Source: Carnegiea gigantea (taxonomy: Eukaryota > Streptophyta > Magnoliopsida > Caryophyllales > Cactaceae). From it: a DNA stretch of 64,000 nucleotides. Location: the NCBI GenBank assembly GCA_029747015.1, contig JAKOGI010000145.1, positions 936,001 to 1,000,000 on the forward strand, given 5' to 3'. The notes beneath the pieces are model-generated. The model did not search any database. It was given only the letters and a program-made list of their open reading frames with translations, and was not told where the DNA came from. Below, one piece after another: positions 58,701 through 64,000 of the stretch; position 1 is the first letter of the stretch; every line of letters begins with the position of its first letter. A program made the position numbers and the translations under genes.

Positions 58701-60535
58701 TTGATTTAAGTGAGGGTTCTATCTTTTTTTTTACACGTTCAATCCCATTTTGTTACTAAAAGAACTCCAACTAGTACTCTAACTAAACATTTGGGTGTTG
58801 TGTATTTATATGAGAATTGAACCACTTATTATCCTCAATGCCTAGGTTTTAGCATGGGTCATCTTGTTATTGGGTCATCCAAGCCTATTATGGGATATGA
58901 AGTAAGTGCATTGTGTCGTTATAAATGCTAAAGTATAAGGGTCATAGGTTAGGCAAGGTAAAGCTTTTGTGCATTGAACTCAAGAGGGAAAGGGATGTCG
59001 TTTGAATTCCAGAGGTTATTAGGACATTATTGGATGTGCATTGCCTTGTTTGTTTAATACGTGATATTAATTATCAATTTGTATATGAATACTACTTAAA
59101 AGTATTGTATGCAACTGTTTTGTTTTCTTGGGGTTGAGGATAATTTATTGAGTGTGTGGTACCTCATCCCCTCTCTATTCCCTTTTCCCCCAGGTTCATG
59201 AAAAGACAGGTAGAAGCTGGCTCACGTAAGTTATGTCGGAACCTCCCTTTTGCTTTTAAAAAGGAATTATATGTATATATACATAGATCCATGAGTTAAA
59301 TAATTCAATGTGATTTATTTGTAAGTTCTAGAGCATATGTGAGTTAATTATGACAGTCCATGTAATGAACATTGAATAGCGATCGCTCTGAATGGCTGTG
59401 TGAGCCAACCATCTGAATAGTTAGTTGTTTTGTTGGTTGGAGTTGAGTTTCATTTCTAGGATGTAACCCCAATGCTCCAAGCATGTGATCCATTGAGATG
59501 TATCTTTTATTTCTTTTTTTAATTAGCTTTATAGATTATGTACTCCAGGCGTGTGCCCCGTGGGTTGTGATCTCTGACATGTAGCCGTCGAGTTGATTGG
59601 GGCTTTATGTCTTTATTGTTATGGGTACTCAATGTAAGGCTTTAAACCTTAGTTATAGTCAGTTTATGCAGAACTCTATCTATTTCATTTCAAGATTTAA
59701 GAAATCGCTAACATTCCTAGTCCTAGGAGTATAGATGTTTCAAATGGGGAAAATCATTATTCTTAAGATAGCTTTCTGAAAGTGTCTTGCTTATGGTGTC
59801 ATTTCATTTTTAGCCTGTTTAATTTTTCCACATTAAAATTATTTTGCTTCCCGAATAGAACTTTCCTGTATTAGACTACACTGGTGGAGAAAATTATTAT
59901 TCTCAAAATAGCTTTCTGAGAACCCCCCAAAAAATAATTATTATGCTCAAAAAAAGCTTGCTAAAAATGTCTCGCTTATGATATCATATGATTTTTTACC
60001 CATTTAATTTTTCCACATTAGAATTTATTTTCCTTTACATCTTAGCCATTTTCATCCAATGAATTGTACATTCTTGTTCAACCATTATCTGGACCTTGTT
60101 GCTCTATGAAATAGTTAGAGCAGCTTTACTTCTCCAGCAAAAGCTGAAAAGTGAAGCAGCAACTTGGGTCAGTTAAGGCAAAAGCAGATGGGCAATGCTA
60201 ATTCATCTTTAACATCTTGACACTAGAGGCAGATTCATATTTCTGAGATTGAAATTTACTTACTGGTGTTGGTTAAACTAACACTTTTCATTTCAGTTCT
60301 TTTCTTGCTTCCAATTATTGTTTGCGTCCCCTTGACTTTTGAGCTGGCAATATCTAGTCCTAGCAGAATTACTCCCCTACCCTCCTCCTTGTTAGCTGTA
60401 GAAGACAAAAAGAAAGGGGGCTTTGAATTTTCTTTAGAATGAATTCTCCATCCTGAATTTCATGACTCTTTCTTCTCTTCATTCCCAACATCCTCCCTTC
60501 TCAATGTCCTGCTTCTTTCCTTCGTATCGTTCCAA
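58701..60535. other. Spacer, no gene seen
   Basis: Contains two related stretches around 59750-59840 and 59885-60010 (AAAATCATTATTCTTAAGATAGCTTTCTGA-like, then GTCTCGCTTATG-TGTCAT and TTTAATTTTTCCACATTA), a short diverged duplication of about 180-bp spacing. No coding or RNA gene signal. Confidence 0.4.
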
Positions 60536-61693
60536 TTCTCTTCTCTTTCTTTATATGAACCTCTAAGTCATTGTCTCTTTAAATAGTTATTTTTTCTCCC
60601 TTAAACCTCAAAATCCCATCTTCCATCTTTATTCTACCTAAATCTCCCTTAATGAGAAATTAAGACAACAATGATCATTCTTGTGTAGATTTTGAGCGGA
60701 GGTTAATGAGGGTGTTAGGGCTTAATTTGACTTTCACATTAACGATGACAGGGCTGGTGACATTGGAATTGCTGATCAGGCTATAAGAGATTTGTCCATC
60801 ACCAGTGAAGTTGTCAATCTGATTGTCGGCATGAGACAAAGAAGTAAGAGAGAAAGAAGGTGAAGAGAGAGAAAAGAAAGCAAATCCAATGTCACCAGCC
60901 CTGTCATCATTAATGTGAAAGTCAAATTAAGCCGTAACACCTCTCTTCTCTTTCTTTATATGAACCTCTAAGTCATTGTCTCTTTAAATAGTTATTTTTT
61001 CTCCCTTAAACCTCAAAATCCCATCTTCCATCTTTATTCTACCTAAATCTCCCTTAATGAGAAATTAAGACAACAATGATCATTCTTGTGTAGATTTTGA
61101 GAGGAGGTTAATGAGGGTGTTAGGGCTTAATTTGACTTTCACATTAACGATGACAGGGCTGGTGACATTGGAATTGCTGATCAGGCTATAAGAGATTTGT
61201 CCATCACCAGTGAAGTTGTCAATCTGATTGTTGGCATGAGACAAAGAAGTAAGAGAGAAAGAAGGTGAAGAGAGAGAAAAGAAAGCAAATCCAATGTCAC
61301 CAGCCCTGTCATCATTAATGTGAAAGTCAAATTAAGCCCTAACACCTCTCTTCTCTTTCTTTATATGAACCTCTAAGTCATTGTCTCTTTGAATAGTTAT
61401 TTTTTCTCCCTTAAACCTCAAAATCCCATCTTCCATCTTTATTCTACCTAAATCTCCCTTAATGAGAAATTAAGACAACAATGATCATTCTTGTGTAGAT
61501 TTTGAGAGGAGGTTAATGAGGGTGTCAGGGCTTAATTTGACTTTCACATTAACGATGACAGGGCTGGTGACATTGGAATTGCTGATCAGGCTATAAGAGA
61601 TTTGTCCATCACCAGTGAAGTTGTCAATCTGATTGTCGGCATGAGACAAAGAAGTAAGAGAGAAAGAAGGCGAAGAGAGAGAAAAGAAAGCAA
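60536..61693. repeat. 405-bp tandem repeat, about 2.9 copies, with inverted arms
   Basis: Head-to-tail copies exactly 405 bp apart (CTTTATATGAACC at 60549, 60954 and 61359) with very few differences, so recently amplified. Each full unit holds a 57-bp inverted repeat: left arm 60711-60767 with right arm 60885-60941 (two mismatches), and 61116-61172 with 61290-61346 (one mismatch). The loop is 117 bp. The third unit keeps only the left arm. On the minus strand part of each unit is open for about 55 codons (HADNQIDNFTGDGQ...), without a family I recognise. The array continues into the plus-strand 99-codon ORF at 61602, which is mostly Arg/Lys repeats. Confidence 0.9.
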
Positions 61694-61792
61694 AGGGAGA
61701 AGTAGAGGTAGGAGGTTTGGGTTGAAAACTTTTCTAGGTTGGGCGGTTCAAGATGAAAATGGGGATGATGAATTTAATTTGGGGTTTCGGTG

Positions 61793-61832
61793 GAAGAAGA
61801 AGAAGAAGAAGAAGAAGAAGAAGAAGAAGATA
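61793..61832. repeat. (AAG)n microsatellite
   Basis: About twelve GAA/AAG triplets in a row. It accounts for the poly-Lys stretch in the overlapping ORF 61602-61901, which I do not consider a gene. Confidence 0.9.
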
Positions 61833-61904
61833 GGAATGAATGGTTTGGTTGGTTGCGCCATTAATTTTTTTATTTTAAGAAAAATTATCTCGCAAAATTG
61901 AAAA

Positions 61905-62215
61905 TGTTATTTGAGAATATCTCTAATTAGAAGATAATTTGTAAAAAGTAGTCAAAATTAATTTTAGAAGGTAAGTATGTAGAAATATCTTTAATTATAA
62001 GATAATTGCTCAAAATTACTTTTAAAAGGCAAATATTTGAAAACATCTTATTAGAAGATAATTATTTAAAACTAATTTGAAAAGGCAAGTATTTGGAAAT
62101 ATCTTTAATTAGAAGATAGTTTATAAAAGTCACTCAAAATTAACTTTAAAAGGCAAATATTTTCAAATATATTTAATTAGAAGATAGTTGATAAAAATCA
62201 CTCACATTACAATAT
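61905..62215. repeat. AT-rich tandem repeat of about 68 bp, four to five copies
   Basis: Diverged copies of a unit built from TTAATTAGAAGATA, then AAAATTAATTTTAAAAGGCAA-like, then TATTTGAAAATATCT. Starts near 61915, 61985, 62045, 62100 and 62165. Non-coding and AT-rich. Confidence 0.75.
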
Positions 62216-62329
62216 TTTATATAAATAAGAACATAGTAATTGAACTAAAGTATCATAGTTAGACAAAAATGAGATAAATTAATATACGATCTAAAAAATT
62301 ACATATAAATAAGAATTTTTTTGTATGTA

Positions 62330-64000
62330 TAAACAATTCGAGAAAACGATTCCTAAACGATTTGGGGTTTGGGATTTAATAATGACTAAAAGTATCTAAC
62401 ATATATATAAGCTTATATATATTAACATGAGAATATGGTAGAACAACATGGGTTGACGAAAATATATGTTGAGGGATATGATAATAAGTTTAGGTTGTAT
62501 GTCAAACATTTAAGGTTTACGACTTAGGGTTTAACATTAACTTTTATTAATTAGGGATTAGGTTTAATTAAGAGGTGGTATTTAGGGTATAGGGTTTTAG
62601 ATTCTAAGATTTAGTGCTTAGGTTGAATTTGAACCTTAAACCTTAAAATGTATACGTTATGCTAGACACCATCACTCTAGCATATGGTTAACCTGAGCAT
62701 ACCATAAGGATAATCCGGATTAGCATATTAAGACAACTGGCGTTATTCCTTCAAATTGTGTCAGTCATGTCATTTAGGTTTAAAGGGTTTTGCATTAAGA
62801 TGTAAACTAAGAGTTTTGGGCTCATCTTAAACGTTAAACTAACCCTAAATGTTAAATGCTAATGCTAGCCCATAGATAACAAAAGCTCATGTATTTGGAA
62901 GAACAACCTAGGTCGTCCTAACATGTTAACCCAGGTTATCCTTGCGGTGACTCGGGTTAACCAGATGCTAAGTTGCGAAAGAGCCTAACATAACATATAT
63001 GTTTATGGGTAAGCTTTCGTGATTTAGGTTAGTGATTAAGGTTTAGGTTTTATAGAGCGCAAGAATTTCATATTATGGAAGGCAAATGAACATTGAAGTG
63101 GCACTAATTAATAATTCTACGTAACCTTAAAGTGTTTACTTGGACCTTAGGGTCGAATCCTAAACCATTGACCTACATGTTAAACCATAAACCTTATGAT
63201 GTAGGGTTAGGATTTAAGGTTCAAATAAATCATAGTCACTCTTTAATGCTAAATCCAAAACCTTAAGGCTCAAAGAATCAAGAATTTGGGGTTTGGGTAG
63301 CTTCAAACTTCGTGAATGACAAAATTTAAACCCTAATCCCTAAATGACAATTTACCTTTAGGATTTCAGGTTCAAGTATCAAGGTTTAACGTGTGTGAGT
63401 TTAGGGTTCAACTTTTGTGATGTAGGGTCATGGGGTTTAGCATTATCTATGAACACAAAAGCTCAACCATGAACCCTAATTCTTGATGCTTAAGTCTTGG
63501 AGCTGGACCCGAAACATAAGACTTTATACTCTAAACCTTAATAGTCATTAGGATTTAGGGTTCAACTTTTGCATTTTTCATCACTCTGTTATATGGTTAA
63601 CTCAACTATACTATAAGGATAATTCGAGTTAGCGCATAAGGACAACCTCGGTTATTCCTCCAAATTTTGCTAGTCATGTCACTTAATTAGCACAACTGTG
63701 CCTCAGTAAATCATACAATGTTGACCCTTATTGTTTAACCGTAAACCTTAGAACTTGATACTTGAACATTTAACCATAAATCCTAAACCTTGATTATCAT
63801 TTAGGGTCTAGGATTTAGGTTTGAGAATTGCTAAACCTAAGAGTCTAAAAACTTTGATCATAATTTAGATATTAGGGTTCAAGGTTTAGGGTTGGGGTAT
63901 ATTGGTAAGGCACAATGTTGCGGTTTCACTTTTCTAGTTTGTGTTTGGGATTTGGGATTTAGGGTTACATTTTGAAAGAATGATTACTTAAAACAGCATA
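62330..64000. repeat. Long diverged region rich in TTTAGGG/CCCTAAA-like words
   Basis: Words such as TTAGGGTTT, AACCCTAA, AAACCTTAA and TTTAGGTTT occur throughout in both orientations, but not as a clean tandem array. A longer block recurs: 62668-62775 (CATCACTCTAGCATATGG...GTCATGTCATTTA) and 63580-63685 (CATCACTCTGTTATATGG...GTCATGTCACTTA), about 910 bp apart, with a more diverged relative near 62890-62970. It looks like a decayed long-period repeat seeded by telomere-like sequence. No gene seen. Confidence 0.55.

Noticed and set aside
61602..61901. 99-codon basic ORF as a nuclear protein gene
   Set aside because: Composed of the 405-bp tandem repeat and an (AAG)n microsatellite; no conserved domain.

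Overview
This window is plant nuclear DNA, and almost all of it is transposable elements. Evidence for a plant is degenerate CCCTAAA (plant-type telomere) repeats, a CACTA (En/Spm) transposon with TNP2- and TNPA-type genes, Ty1-copia and Athila-like Ty3-gypsy retrotransposons, and a plant RTE-type LINE. I cannot name the species; an angiosperm is safe. I found no convincing host protein gene, tRNA or rRNA. The base composition, microsatellites and decayed ORFs fit a repeat-rich, probably heterochromatic, intergenic region.

Layout, left to right. 1-632: unexplained DNA. 633-about 1600: small internally deleted CACTA derivative. 2430-3117 and 11480-11665: two halves of one degenerate telomere-like array, split by a coding CACTA element (3118-11463) whose TNP2-like (5675-9102) and TNPA-like (3478-5280) genes are both on the minus strand and both decayed. 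11905-13100: a copia-type LTR with promoter and primer-binding site but no coding interior. 14500-16127: tandem repeats and the end of another CACTA family. 16756-17011: probable small Helitron. 17250-17846: hAT-like miniature element.

18977-26885 is copia element A (short LTRs, perfect 5-bp target duplication TAGAC). It was hit later by a 5'-truncated RTE LINE (21036-22716, 15-bp target duplication) and by a gypsy-type solo LTR (25187-26442). 28540-42035 is copia element B (plus strand, SIRE-like: 1.4-kb LTRs, gag with two zinc knuckles, pol, and a third ORF after pol), with an unrelated 3.1-kb insertion in gag. 42583-50656 is its relative copia C on the minus strand, lacking its 5' end but with a nearly intact pol and third ORF. 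B and C face each other tail to tail. About 51980-55914 is a truncated Athila-like gypsy element (LTR, gag, protease) on the minus strand.

55915-64000 has no recognisable gene. It holds a 405-bp tandem repeat with strong inverted arms in each unit (60536-61693), an (AAG)n run, a 68-bp AT-rich tandem repeat, and a long diverged region rich in TTTAGGG/CCCTAAA-like words.

The coding regions are transposition genes rather than a host pathway. Each element carries capsid/polyprotein or transposase functions for its own movement, and most copies are inactivated by stop codons, frameshifts or nested insertions. The best candidates for something under-described are the third ORF shared by copia B and C, the hairpin-forming 405-bp repeat, and the CACTA element whose left terminus appears eroded into telomere-like repeat.
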